From: Ophiosphaerella korrae
Lineage: Eukaryota; Ascomycota; Dothideomycetes; Pleosporales; Phaeosphaeriaceae
Assembly: GCA_028456385.1 (NCBI GenBank)
Contig: JALNQF010000258.1
Span: 1-58,581 of the forward strand
Length of the DNA: 58,581 bases
Reading direction: 5' to 3'
The notes under the pieces are model-generated. The model did no database searches. It was not told where the DNA came from and was given only the letters and a program-made list of their open reading frames with translations. Positions 1 through 14,200 of this stretch are shown here, piece after piece. How positions within the stretch are numbered: the stretch's first letter is position 1; every line of letters starts with the position of its first letter. Both the position numbers and the translations under genes were made by a program.

Positions 1-2386
1 ACCTATTATTACTAATTACTATCTTTAGAACTAGAAGAAGAAGCTCGAGTAGTAAGAGGACTTCTAAGACTAAACCTTAGTAGCTAAGAGTAAATACTAC
101 TTAGATAATAAGTATAATAGTAATTCTAATTCTAAGTCTAAATATCTTAAAGTAGAAATCTAAGTAAATAATAAAGAAGTAGAAGAGGTATAGAAATAAG
201 AGACTAAGAGCCTTTAGAAAGAGAAGTAAAAGAGCTTAAACTTATTATATTAAATTAAGAATAGACTAGAGTAGAAATACTACTACTAAAAAGTAAAGCG
301 TAAAGAAGAGAAGTTAAAAGAGAAGCTAGATAGTAGCTAGAAGTAAGAGTAAAAGTAGTAAAAAACTTAATAAAGTATCTATAAGTATATTTTAAACTCT
401 TATTAAGACTTAGGTAACTTATATCTAACTCTAGGTTAGTAGAGTAAGAAAGGTGTAAGAGTATACTTTATAAAGCCTAAAGGGCTAGTAGTTAATATAG
501 AGAATTTAGAGTAGTATAAAAGCTTAAAGGTAAGCTAGAACTACTAAAAGAAGCGCTTTAAAAGTATTTACTAATACTAGAAAGAGATAAAAAGTAGAAA
601 GAAATAGAGAAAACTTAATAAATAAGGGCCTTATTAACTATAAAGAAAATAGTAGCTAGAGAACTATTAGACTTACTCTTAGGTATAGTATAACCCTAGA
701 GACGCTAGCTATAAGCTTACTAGTAAAAAAGATTATTAGTAGAGCTATAAAAGTAGCTAGAAGTTTTAGAGTTATTATCTTTAGGCTTATCTATACTATA
801 TACTACTAAGTAAGCCTTAAGCTTATAAGAATATACTAGCTTACTAAGTATTATAAGAAAACGCCTATAAGCTACTTAATAACTTAGATAAACGTTTTAG
901 TAGATAAAATACTAAATATTAGCTACTATAGTATTACGCGTAAAGGGCGTAGTAATAAAGTAGCTAGAAGACTAAGTAGCTATAAGAATAAAAGTATTAG
1001 TGTAAGTATACTCTTACTTAAAGAGCTTAGTAATATAGTAGTAACTTTTAGTAAAACTTTTAACTTAAGAGAGTACTTACTTGCGTTTAGCTACTAAACT
1101 ACTAAAAACGCGTTAGTAGAGCTCTAAAAGACTATTAGGATAAAACTAAGTAAAAAGAAAAATAAAGTTAAAGACTTACTTAACTTATAATTATAGCTCT
1201 AAATATAATAATAAATATAAGAGCTATTAAAGTAGATAATAGCTTTATTATTAAAGAAAATAGAGTATCTAATACTACTATAAATATAAGTAGTATAGCT
1301 ATAATTACCTTCTTCTTTAGAGCTATAAGCTATAGCCCTATTAGAGTCTAGTAGTAGTAGCTTTAGTAGTAAAGCTCTATAAAAGCTAATAGTCTTCTAA
1401 GTATACTAACTTATATAGACTATAGCTTTATAATAGGCTTATATCTCTTAAAGATTATTAATTAAAGAAGAATCTTATAAGTACGTAGCTTAAGTAGCTA
1501 AAAAGTTCTAAGTAAGTATCTTTTAACTCTTATAATAGTGTACCTAATAGTATAGCTAGTAAAAGAGAAACTAAAAGCTATTAGAAGTATAGAAGAGGCT
1601 ATTAAAGTTATAGGAATAAATATTATAGAGACTATTCTACTAGTAAGCCCTATTCTTATACTTATTATAGTAAGTATATATAAACTCTTTAATAAAGAAG
1701 AAAGCTAGCTAAAGTTATACTCTTTAAAAATATTAAGGACTTAGTTAAAAAGGTTATAAAGTAAGTTAAGTAAAAGAAAGTAGTTAAAGAAATAAGTAAT
1801 AACTAAGAGAATATATAGTTAGTAAGACCTATAAGCCTATAAGTAAAAAAGTTAGATACTTACTTTTATACTAGAAATAATATATTATAGAAATAGGGTA
1901 GAAAGCCTTACTTATAGTTTAATAATAACCTAAGAGTAGCCTATTTAGGTTATAAAGTAGCTAAGAAGAATTATTACTACTATAGTTACTCTAGCTAAGC
2001 TAGCTAGCTACGTAGGAGCTAGGTTAGAAATTAAAAGTAGCTATAATAGTTAAAGTAGAAGGTAAACAAGAGAATAGAGCTAAGAAACTAGTAAGAGAGT
2101 ATAGAGTAGCTAAGATAAGCTTAAAAAAAAGAAGAAGAAAAATAGAATAAAAAAAAAAGATAAAGTTTAAGTATACTTTTAAAAAGTATTTATAACTTTA
2201 CTAAAACTATAAGAGCTAATAACTATAAGAGCTAATAACTATAAGAGCTTAACTACTTATAAAGACGTTTAAATATAGAGCCTAAAGGCTCTATACTAGC
2301 TTAATTAATAAATATATATATATAAGAAAAGAGTTAGCTATTAAAAATTAATAAGTAAGAGAAGAATTTAGTAAGTAGAGATGTAT
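1..2386. mobile_element. Unclassified RIP-degenerated repeat
   Basis: An A/T-rich stretch with almost no CpA or TpG and no reading frame over 60 codons. If TAG and TAA are read as former CAG and CAA, broken forward-strand protein-like text appears, with several Gln/Lys/Tyr-rich runs. I could not tie it to a named transposon family. It contains a short tandem repeat (16 bp, about three copies, 2206-2250). It abuts the left LTR of the reverse Gypsy element and was probably the insertion target of that element. The left end lies outside the window. Confidence 0.5.
2206..2250. repeat. 16-bp short tandem repeat, about 3 copies
   Basis: The unit actataagagctaata begins at 2206, 2222 and 2238; the third copy is diverged at its end. 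It lies inside RIP-degenerated repeat DNA, with no sign of function. Confidence 0.8.
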
Positions 2387-2845
2387 TGTAATAGGCTTAC
2401 TAGGGTCGGCTTCCTAATAGCCTAGAGAGTATTAGTAAATTAAGAGTAAATAACAAAAGTTCTTGTTTTAATCTATAATAGGCTATAAATAATAGAAGAT
2501 GTTTTGCAACTATCTTTATATTATCGCTTGTAGTTAATAATTAAATTACTAATACTATCCTAATAATATATATACTATTAACTATATACTTATACTAATC
2601 TATTTGTATAACACTATAGATTACTACTAATCTATTTATACGTAATTATAGATTACCTTTAATCTATTCGTACGTTATTATAGATTACTTTAATCTATTT
2701 ATACGTAATTATAGATTACTACTACGTGTCCTAGTTGTAAGTAGTTTCCTAATTAAGTTTATTACCCTACTCGTCCTATACTTCGTTAGTATCTAAGCTT
2801 AGACTAATTAGTTCTATTTTAATTTTACTTGTTACGCCTATAATA
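2387..2845 (-). repeat. 3' LTR of Gypsy-2
   Basis: Starts tgtaataggc and ends cgcctataata, the complement of the family's LTR start. It contains about four 31-33 bp imperfect repeats (2597-2728), each with an AATCTAT...ATAGATT dyad. It matches 15957-16415 nearly base for base, with transition-type differences. Confidence 0.9.
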
Positions 2846-4276
2846 CTATCTCTCCTTCTAAGTAGGTTCTAGTTTGTCTATCCTAAGACTAGTATTATTA
2901 ATCCTATTTCTTTATTAATATTAAGTTCTTTATCTTCTCTTATACCTACTAAGTCTACTCTTTATTATCTTTAGTTAGCTAATTATATATTACGTTATAG
3001 TATTACTATATTTCTTTGTTCTTATTATAAGTCTATAAATCTTCTTCTAGAGTATATTTCTTTAAAGTATAGTAAGGCCTATAAGGCGTATATTTATACT
3101 AACGCTTATATATCCTATAACCTTTCTAGTATATCCCTTGTAGAGTATAGGTTAATAATACTTACTTGTACGTCTATACTTATTTATAATAGAGAGAGCT
3201 ATTAACTATACTTAAGATAAACTATCTAAATAGATTAGTAAGGCTAAAAAAGAATATAATTAGATTCTAAGTATATAGGTAGAAAATTATACTCGTCTAA
3301 TTTATTTTTATAAGACAAAAGCCTTAAATAATAAAAAGTTTATTACGTAAGCTACTCTTATAAAGTTAGAGCTTAATTTTAAAGCTATAGTAGAGGCTAC
3401 TTCTATTACGTTAAGCGTTCCTATTACCTCTCTATCTATTTATAGTAATATTAGTTTTCTTAGTTTACTATAAGGCGTTCTAAAGGGTTTTAATTTTAGA
3501 AGTCTTTTAGTTTCTTAGAGTAGTTAAGGTTATCTTCTAGTTCCTATATTTCTTCTTATAGTTGTCCTTTTTCGTCTATACTTATCTATTTTACAAGGTA
3601 GTAGTTCCTACTATTATAGAATTAGTGTACTAGGATTTCTTTAACTTTCTATTCTTTTTATTCTCTATATATATCTACTTTATATACTAGTAGTTCTACG
3701 TTTTATAGTACTATCTTAAGTAGTACTATATAGAAGGTTAGGTGTATCCTTATTTTGTTTAGTAGCTTTAATTTAAATATAACTAGTATAACTTCTTTCT
3801 TAATTTTATATAGTTTTATCTTAACGTAGTCTAATTTTAAACTTAGTCTCTTACTCTTAATATTTTTTTATACTAACTATACTTTTTCTTTCTTTTTAAA
3901 TTAAGGCCCTATTTTATATTTCTTGTTATAGTACTTTACTATTTAATTATATAGGAATTCTATATCCTATCTTAATTAATTGTATATATCTTTAAGTTTA
4001 TTAGTAAAGTTTTCTCTTCTTAGAGACTAAGATATCTCTAGTCTTAGTATTCTATATATACTAAGGTTAAATCTATAATTTATAAAGAAGAGTAATACTC
4101 TTATTACTATATTCTTTACGCTGTTGTATACTAACTATGCTATAGGTAGTAACTATACCTAATTGTTCTAGTTGTAGTTAAGATAACATCTTAGGTACTA
4201 TTCTACTATCTAGTTTATTCTTTCTAATTATCTATCTATTTATAGGTAGTATATAGTAGATATTACGTATTTAATT

Positions 4277-4717
4277 TATTATAGCTATAATAATAGAAGA
4301 TAGATTCGAACTAGTTAGCCCTACTATAGATAACAAAAGCACGTATAACCTATAAGGTAATAAACTTAGCTAGAAAACTAACTACAATAGAGACACGTAA
4401 TAGATTCGTAATTTACGATCTTAGCAAATATAAAGTACGAAGTTAGGTACGTAATAGATTTATAATTCGCAATCTTAGTAAATACAAAGTATAAAGTTAG
4501 CTAAGAGACGTAAGTATATAGTTAGTAATAAATACCTATTATTAGGATAGTATTAGTAATTTAATCATTAACTATAAGCGATATTACAAGATAGTTATAA
4601 AACATCTTCTATTATTTATAGTATATTGTAGATTATAATATAAACTTTTGTTATTACTTCTTAATCTACTAATACCCTTTAGGCTATTAGGAAGTTAACC
4701 CTAGTAAGCCTATTACA
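4277..4717 (+). repeat. 5' LTR of Gypsy-1
   Basis: Begins tattatagc (original TGT probably lost to RIP) and ends cctattaca. It carries a direct tandem duplication of 54 bp (4395-4448 and 4449-4502) that the 3' LTR lacks. Internal sequence starts at 4718 with ccttactaatttag, a stretch also found next to the LTRs of Gypsy-2 and, slightly changed, Gypsy-3; it is probably the primer-binding region. Confidence 0.9.
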
Positions 4718-4739
4718 CCTTACTAATTTAGTTATTACA

Positions 4740-7700
4740 AGAAGTAAAGTGTAAGTAGCGTATAGTCTAGCTAATATAATAGTAGAAAGTTTAATAAGTA
4801 AAGCCCCTAGGAGTAGTTATAAGTTAGATAGTACTATATTAGAGACAATTAAAGATTATATAAATAAACTAATTAATAATAAAGAAGATATAAAAATAGT
4901 AATTAAAGCCCTAGAAATATAGAATAAGGAACTATAAGACTACTTAAAGAAAAATAAAGTATAAATTAAAGCTATTATTAAAGGATAGAACTAGATAGAA
5001 CTAATTATCTAAAGATTAGAGATAAGTGCAACAAAGAAACTACTAAAGATACCTATCTTTAAGAAGTTTAATAGAATAAGGGAAAAACTAAAGCCTTTTA
5101 TAGTATTAGTATAACTCTAGATAGATATACAAGTACTATACTTTAATATAGAGGAAAAGAAGGTAATATATATTAGATTATACCTTAAAGAAGACATAAT
5201 AAGATAGTACGAGCCTTACTAGATAGATTATACAACGTACTTACTAATAACCTAGAAAGATAAAACTAGAGCTATTTTTAGAAGTTATAATTACTTTACT
5301 AAATAAATAAGAGTAGCGCTTAGAGATATAGTTATTACTTAATAAGCTAAAGAGAAACTTAAAAGGCTTATATAAAGTAAGAGTATTCTAGAATACGTAT
5401 TATAATTTAAATAACTAAGCTAAAATATAGAATATAATAAATTAGCTCTTATATTATAATTTAAACAAGAACTTAATATAAAAATTCGATATAAAATAAT
5501 ATATATAGAAAAACCTAGAATATTAGAAGCTCTAAAGTAGTAAGTAATTAAAATTAATAATAACCTTTAAGAATAGAAAAAGAATAAATATAGTAACTAA
5601 ACTAGAAACTAGGATACTAGAGACCCTATAATCCTTAACGTAAATAAAGATAGAAAGAAAAAGAAGAATAAAGACTTTACGTATTTTAACTATAGTAAAA
5701 AAGGCTACTACGCAAAAGACTACTAATTATAAAAGAAAAAGGATATAGTATATTATAAATATAAGAAACTAAGATACTTTATAAAAGACTATAGAAGTAA
5801 AGACTATAAGAAAGATAAAGAAGCTTAGTTAAAAATAACTAAAAAGAAGAAAGAAATACTATAAGTATAGGCTAAACCTTAAAAAAAGGTAGCTAGGAGT
5901 AAAGAAATATAATACGTAATACTCTATTAGACTTTTTAATATAAGGACAACTACTATATATACTTTTTTAGTAAATAAGAAGTAAGATACTTCTTATAAT
6001 AAAGAAATAGAGTAGTAGTAATAAAAGAAAGAATAAAAGTATAGCTAGAAGAAATAGTATATATAATAGACTTACTAATAGAAGACTTAAAAGGAGAAGA
6101 GCCTTAAACTCTATTAATCTAGGCTAAAGGACTAGTACTAGATAAAGAGACTACTATAGCTTCTTCTAAAAGACTATAAGAAAGTAAAAGATAGATTAGT
6201 ATAAGAAGTATAAAGTATACCTAGCTAAATATATATAGTTATAATAGCTATATAATAATAGATATAGAAGAATAAAATAAAGAATAGAAGTTTATTTAGA
6301 AATACTTACTAGTTATAAGTATAGAGGAAGCGTATAAAGACTAAAAAGAACGTAATCCTAAAGAAATAAAGTTTATACTATTTTAAGAATAGATAAAGTA
6401 ATATATAGTTATAGTAAGAAGTATACTTATATAGAAAGAATAGTAGTACTTTATAAAGAAGACGTAATAGATTAACAAAGCCTATATACTAAGAATACTA
6501 GTAGTATACTATATCCTAATAATAGATATACCTAGAAAAGATAAATACTAGGAAAAGGATAATAAAATAATAGATCTAAAATATCTAGTATACTTTAAAG
6601 TATTATAGATATTATACCTAGAGAAGAATTATATAATATATAGTAACCTTAAAGTAAATAATAAAGTATAGCCTATAAGAAGAAGAGGTTATAACTATAT
6701 AAGAGTATTTCTAGTAGAAGATATCTAAGGATAGGAAATTATACCTAAAAAAGGATATATAGTAATAAGGCCTTAACTAAAACTATCTAAAAAATATATT
6801 GTAGGAAGACTATAGTATAAATACAAGTATAATAAATATCTAAAATATAAAGAATATAAACTTAAACTAAGGCTATAGCCTTAGAAAAATAGATAATTTA
6901 TAAAAATACCTAAGTAAAAAAGGCTAGAAGGTATAAGAGGTATATATATTACAAAGATAAGTACTTATTAAAGAAAGAAAGTATATTTAATAATTAATAG
7001 TAAAGCTATAAGAAACTTTATATTAAAGAAGTTTATATAAATACAAGGAATATAGTATATAATAAAGAAATACCCTTAAGAACTAAGTATAATTAAAGGA
7101 AAACTATTCTAGGAACCTATTAAGTTTAAAACAGTTCTTTCTATACTAGAACTAGAAAAGATAATAATTAAGAATATAGTTATAGATATAATAACAATTA
7201 ATAATAAACAAGATATAATACTAGAAATACTATAGTTATAGATAACTAACCTATATATTAATTAGAGAATAGGAAAAATTAACTACTATAGAATAGATAA
7301 GCTAAAAGCTAACATTAGTATATATAAAGGAGAATTCTCTAAAGAATATAAGAAATAGGAGAAATAGCTTATAGAACCTAAAGATTACCTTCTAGAATAT
7401 TAGCTATAAGACTTAGTAATAAACCTAAAAGAAGATAAAGATGTAAGATAAAGCCTAGTTTATAGAAAAACAGAAGAAAAATCTAAAATTAAATAAACGT
7501 TTATTAGAAACATAGTAAAGAAAGAATAGATATAAGAATCTAAGTCCTTAGTAGTATATAGACTTATATTTATAGATAAAAAAAAAATAAGTAATAAAAA
7601 ACCTTACGTAGACTTTAAAAAAACTAACGTAATTATAAATAAGAACTAATACCTATTACTATAAATAGATAAAATATAAGATAGACTATAAAGAGTAAGA

Positions 7701-10260
7701 ATCTTTATAAAACAAGATATCTAAAATACTTACTATTAGATTAGAATTAAAGAAGGTAATAAATAGAAAATAGCGTTTAGAATATAATCTAAACTATATA
7801 AATACTTAATTATACTATTTAGCTTAATAAACGCACTAGTAGCATTCTAAAAAAGAATTAATATAGTACTAAGAGAGTACTTAGATATATTTATATTTAT
7901 ATACCTAGACAATATCCTTATATTCTTAGAAATAGAAAAAGAACACGTATAATATATATATAAAGTACTAGAAAAACTAGTAGATAGTAAACTATTCTTT
8001 AAAATAAGAAAATGCGAATTCTATATAAAAGAAATAGACTTCCTAAGATTTATTATTAAACTAGGAAAAATTAAAATTAAAGTAGAAAAGATTAGATTAA
8101 TTAATAAATAGCTAACACTAAAAAACCTAAAAGAGGTATAATAATTTTATAGGCTAGCTAACTTTTATAGAAAGTTAATAGTAAGATAGTTTAAAGATAT
8201 AGAACTAATAATAAAACTTATAAAGAAAGATACGCTATTTAAATAGATAAAAGAATATAATAAAGTATTTAATAAGATTAAAAGAAAGTTTATAGAAAAC
8301 CTAGTTATTAGAATATATAACCTAGACCTACTAGTAATAGTAAAAATAGACGTATCTAACTTAGTTTATAGAATAGTACTAATATAGGAAGACCTAAAGA
8401 CTAAAAAAGAATACTTAGTTAAATACTTCTTAAAGAATAAAAAATAGTAGAACTTAACTACCTAATCTATAATAAAGAAATACTAGTAATTTATAAAGTA
8501 TTTAAATAATAGAGAGTATACTTATAAAGAGTAAAATATAAAACAAAGGTCTATATAGACTATATAAATCTTATAAAATTTATACTAAATAAAGAACTAT
8601 TATAATAATATATAAGATAGTAGGAATTCCTATTAATATTTAATATAGAAATTATATATATAAAAAGGAAAGACAACTAATTTATAAATACTTTTAGTAA
8701 AAGATTAGACTTATAAGAAGAAGTAAGTACTACTAGTATAGTTTAAGTTAAGAATAAAGAAGGATATTTAGTCCTAAATACGCCTAAAATAGCTATAATA
8801 CTTAAAAGAATAAGTAGTAAGCTAGATAAATAGATTTAGAGAATAACGCAAGAAGTATCTAAAGAAATAAAGAAACTAGAAACCTAAGAAAGACTAGTAT
8901 AAACCTATAGAAGAATATATATCCTAAGGAAGATCTAAAGAGAATTTATATAATAAATCTATAAATTACTAGTATATAGTTACTAAAGTATTAAAAAAAT
9001 ATTAGATAGACTACTATAAGATTATTATATCCTAAAAGTAAGATAACTAGTAATAGAAGTACTATAAGACTATATAGAATACTAAAGAAATAAGTATAGT
9101 AGATACGTACTATATAAGATACTATAACTAGTAGAAGTACTAAAATAACTATAAAGAGTTATTATAATAGACTTTATTACAAAACTACCTAAGTCTAACG
9201 ATCTAATATTAGGAGTTAAGTATAATAGAATTCTAATAATAGTAGATAAGCTTATAAAGTATTTATACTTTAGACTATATAAAGAAAAAAGTAAGATAGA
9301 AGTTACTATATACTAGGTTCTAGGAACTATAATTAGCTAATATAGACTACTAGATAAGATTATTATAGATAGAGATATAAGATTTATATTAAAACTATAG
9401 AGAATAATAATAGCGTAACTAAGAATTAAATATATAATATTAAAAGTATACTACCTATAGATAAATAGATAAGTAGAATAAATAAATTAGATAGTAGAAT
9501 AATACTTAAGATACTACCTTAACTATAACTAAAATAATTAGGTATAGTTACTACTTATAGTATAGTTAGTATATAATAGTATTAAGAATATAGTAATAGA
9601 AGTATTACTCTTCTTTATAAATTATAGATTTAACCCTAGCGTGTATAGAATACTAAGACTAGAAATATCTTAGTCTCTAAAAAGAGAAAACTTCGCTAAT
9701 AAACTTAAAAATATATATAACTAATTAAGATAGGATGTAGAGTTCTTATATAATTAAATAGTAAAGTACTATAATAAGAAATATAAAGAAGGACCTTAAT
9801 TTATAAAGGGAGAAAAAGTATAGTTAATATAAAAAAATATTAAGAGTAAGAGACTAAGTCTAAAATTAGACTATATTAAGATAAAACTATATAAAATTAA
9901 GAAAGAAGTTACGCTAGTTATATTTAAATTAAAGCTACTAAATAAAATAAAGATATACCTAACCTTTTATATAGTACTACTTAAGATAGTACTATAAAAT
10001 ATAAAACTACTAGTATATAAAGTAGATATATATAGAGAATAAGAAGAATAAGAAGTTAAAGAAATCCTAGTATACTAGTTCTATAATAGTAGAAACTACT
10101 ACCTAGTAAAATAGATAAGTATAAATAAAAAAGGAGAACTATAGGAATATATATAGGAGCTAGAAGATAACTTTAACTACTTTAAGAAACTAGAGAAGTT
10201 CTAAAGTTAAAACTCTCTAGAGTACCTTATAGTAAACTAAGAAAATTAGTACTACTAATA
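4740..10260 (+). pseudogene. gag-pol remnant of Gypsy-1
   Basis: Stop-riddled coding remnant. At 5682-5723 a CX2CX4HX4C gag zinc knuckle is readable with every Cys and the His changed to Tyr (TGY/CAY to TAY), as RIP predicts. The reverse-transcriptase core is near 7650-7960, with its active-site codons at 7902-7913 reading YLDN (second Asp codon now AAT). An RNase H start is near 8340-8400. The integrase catalytic domain spans about 9150-9480, with Asp-containing segments still visible. A chromodomain-like segment lies near 10063-10200, just before the coding end. Many stops sit where CAG or CAA would be expected. Domain assignment rests on translated similarity that I recognise, not on a search. 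Confidence 0.85.
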
Positions 10261-10857
10261 ATAAATAGAGAGACGTTAGGAATATCTAATATAATAAGAG
10301 CTAGAGTAGCCTCTATAGCGTCCTTAAGGTCTATCTTAGCCTCTAAGGCACGAGACTATTTAGATAATTTAGTATTATTATAGGCCTTTATCTTATAAAG
10401 ACGCTTAATATAAAAATAAAGATTTACTAGCTTATAAAGAGTTAGCTTATACTTAGCCTTAGTAGTAGTAAGCTATAATAATAGTATCTCTTAAGCCTAG
10501 TTAATAGCTCGCCTTATATAACTTAGTAAGAAGAGACTACGTAGAAATTAAATACTTATACTCTATAAGAGAAATACCTAAAAGAGTATATTTATATTAG
10601 ATATTAGTAAGGATATATTTACTATAATATTTACTATCCTTTAAAGAAATAAGATAAGTAAGCTTTAAGTAAGTATAACAAGCGTAAAGAATTATTTTAA
10701 CTCTATTACAAGTAACGTAAGTAATAAAAAGAAGTTTATTGTAATTAGAATAAGAAGATATAGAGAATAATAAAGAATTAGAAATAAATAAAGAAACTAG
10801 ACTAATAACCTTAGGCCTAGGGTAGAGAAATAAGAACCTACCTAAAGAAGAAAATAG

Positions 10858-11244
10858 TATTATAGCTATAATAATAGAACATAGATTTAAACTAGTTAGC
10901 CCTACTATAGATAATAAAAGCACGTATAACCTATAGAGTAATAAACTTAGCTAAGAAACTAACTATAATAGAGATACGTAATAGATTTATAATTCGCGAT
11001 CTTAGTAAATATAAAGTATAAAGTTAGCTAAGAGACGTAAGTATATAGTTAGTAATAAATACCTATTATTAGGATAGTATTAGCAATTTAATTATTAACT
11101 ATAAGCGATATTACAAGATAGTTATAAAATATCTTCTATTATTTATAGTATATTATAGATTATAATATAAACTTTTATTATTACCTCTTAATTTACTAAT
11201 ACCCTTTAGGCTATTAGGAAGTCGACCCTAGTAAGCCTATTATA
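10858..11244 (+). repeat. 3' LTR of Gypsy-1
   Basis: 387 bp, co-linear with 4277-4717 except for the missing 54-bp repeat copy. It starts tattatagc and ends cctattata, followed by the target duplication taatt. Confidence 0.9.
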
Positions 11245-14200
11245 TAATTCCTAATTATACTATTATAGTTCTCTATAGTTTTAATATAAATCTTATATCT
11301 TTATCTATGATAATCTTATCTAGTAGTCTATATTAACTAATTATAGTTCCTAGAACCTAATATATAGTAATTTTAATTCTACTTTTCTCTTTATATAGTC
11401 TAAAATATAAGTACTTTATAAGCTTGTTTACTATTATTAGAATTCTATTATACTTAACTTCTAATATTAGGTTTTTTAACTTAGGTAATTTTATAATAAA
11501 GTCTATTGTAATAACTCTCTATAGTTATTCTAGTACTTTTACTAGTTATAGTATCCTATATAGTATATATCTACTATACTTATTTCTCTAATATTCTATA
11601 TAATCTTATAGTACCTCTATTACTAGTTATCTTACTTTTAGAATATAATAATCTTGTAGTAATCTATCTAATATTTTTTTAGTACATTAGTAACTATATA
11701 CTAGTAATTTATAAAATTATTGTATAAATTCTCTTTAGATCTTCTTTAGAATATATATTCTTTTATAGGCTTCTACTAGTCCTTTTTAATTTTTTAGTTT
11801 TTTTATTTCTTTAGATACTTCCTATATTATTTTCTAAATCTATTTATCTAGCTTACTACTTGTTCTTTTAAGTATTGTAGCTATTTTAGGTATATTTAGG
11901 ACTAAATATCCTTCCTTATTCTTAACTAAAACTATACTAGTAGCGCTTACTTCTTCTTATAAGTCTAGTCTTCTACTAAAGGCGTCTATAAATTAGTTAT
12001 CTTTCTCTTTTATATATATAATTTTTATATTAAATATTAATAAGAATTCCTACTATCTTATATATTACTATAATAGTTCTTTGTTTAGTATAAATTCTAT
12101 AAGATTCCTATAGTCTATATAGACTTTTATTTAATATTTTACTTTTTATAAGTATACTCTCTATTATTTAAATATATTATAGATTGCTAGTATCTCTTTA
12201 TTATAGATTAGGTAGTTAAGTTCTACTATTTTTTATTCTTTAAGAAGTATTTAACTAAGTATTCTTTTTTAGTCTTTAGGTCTTCCTATATTTATACTAT
12301 TCTATAGGCTAAGTTAGATATATCTATTTTTACTATTACTAGTAGGTCTAGGTTATATATTCTAATAACTAGGTTTTCTATAAACTTCTTTTTAATCTTA
12401 TTAAATACTTTATTGTATTCTTTTATCTATTTAAATAGTATATCTTTTTTTATAAGCCTTGTTATTAGTTCTATATCTTTAGACTATCTTACTATTAGTT
12501 TTCTATAAAAGTTTACTAACTTATAAAATTATTATACTTCTTTTAAGTTCTTTAGTGTTAGCTATTTATTAATTAATCTAATCTTTTCTAAATTAATCTT
12601 AATTATTCTTAGTTTAATAATAAATCTAAGGAAGTCTATTTCTTTTATATAGAATTTGTATTTTCTTATTTTAAAAAATAGTTTACTTTCTACTAGTTTT
12701 TCTAGTACTTTATATACGTATTGTATATATTCTTCCTCTATTTCTAAGAATATGAGGATGTTATCTAGGTATATAAATATAAATACGTTTAAGTACTCTC
12801 TTAGTACTATATTAATTCTCTTTTAGAAGGCTACTAGTGCGTTTATTAAGCTAAAGGGTATAACTAAGTATTTATATATTCTATATTATGTTCTAAATAC
12901 TATTTTCTACTTATTACCTTTCTTAATCCTAATCTAGTAGTAAGTGTTCTAGATATCTAGTTTTATAAAGATTTTTACTTTTTATAGCTTATCTTATATT
13001 ATATTTATTTATAGTAAGGGGTATTAGTTCTTGTTTATAATTATGTTAGTCTTTCTAAAGTCTACGTAAGGTCTTTTATTACTTATTTTTTTTTTATCTA
13101 TAAATATAAGTCTATATACTACTAAAGACTTAGATTCTTATATCTATCTTTTTTTTTAGTACGTTTTTAATAAACGTTTATTTAATCTTAGATTCTTTTT
13201 CTATTTTTCTATAAACTAAGCTCTATCCTATATCTTTATCTTCTTTAAGATCTATTACTAAGTCCTATAGCTAATATTCTAGAAGATAATCTTTAGGTTT
13301 TATAAGCTATTTTTCCTATTTCTTATATTTTTTAGGAAATTCTCTTGTATATATACTTATGTTAGCCTTTAATTTATCTATTCTATAGTAGTTATTCTTT
13401 CTTATTCTCTAATTAATATATAGGTTAGTTATCTATAACTATAGTATTTCTAGTATTATATCTTGTTTATTATTAATTGTTGTTATATCTATAACTATAT
13501 TCTTAATTATTATTCCTTCTAATTTTAACGTAGAAGGAACTGTTTTAAACCTAATAAGTTCCTAAAATAGTTTTCTTTTAATTATACTTAGTTATTAAGG
13601 GTATTTTTTTATTATATACTATATTCCTTATTTTTCTATAAACTTCTTTAATATAAAGTTTCTTATAGCCTTACTATTAATTATTAATTATACTTTCTTC
13701 CTTTAATAAGTACTTATCTTTGTAATATATAGGCTACTTATACTTTCTAGCCTTTCTTACTTAGGTATTTTTATAAATTATCTATCTTTCTAGGGCTATA
13801 GCTCTACTTTAAGTTTATATTCTTTATATTTTAGATATTTATTATACTTGTATTTATACTATAGTCTTCTCTAGAAGTATTTTTTAGATAGTTTTAGTCT
13901 AGGCCTTATTACTACGTAACTTTCTTTAGGTATAATTTCTTATCCTTAGATATCTTTTACTAGAATTACTCTTGTATAGTTATAGCCTCTTCTTCTTATA
14001 AGCTATACTTTATTATTTACTTTAAGGTTACTATATATTATATAATTCTTCTCTAGGTATAATATCTATAATACTTTAAAGTATACTAGATATTTTAGAT
14101 CTATTATTTTATTATCCTTTTCCTAGTATTTATCTTTTCTAGGTATATCTATTATTAGGATATAGTATACTACTAGTATTCTTAGTATATAGGCTTTGTT

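Larger units (their letters stand above)
4277..11244 (+). mobile_element. Ty3/Gypsy chromodomain retrotransposon, forward (Gypsy-1)
   Basis: A complete, RIP-killed element of 6968 bp. The 5' LTR is 4277-4717 and the 3' LTR 10858-11244. The target duplication TAATT lies at 4272-4276 and 11245-11249. It is inserted in the integrase region of reverse Gypsy-2: sequence 11245 onward, reverse complemented, continues into 4276 backward and matches this element's own integrase at about 9420. Gene order is gag, pol (protease, RT, RNase H, integrase) and a chromodomain-like C-terminus, which is the chromovirus order. The two LTRs differ by a 54-bp tandem duplication present only in the 5' copy. Confidence 0.93.

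Noticed and set aside
10597..10923. 108-codon reverse-strand frame in Gypsy-1 3' region
   Set aside because: Lies across the 3' internal end and LTR of a RIP-killed element; low-complexity Ile/Ser/Tyr text produced by A/T-rich DNA.
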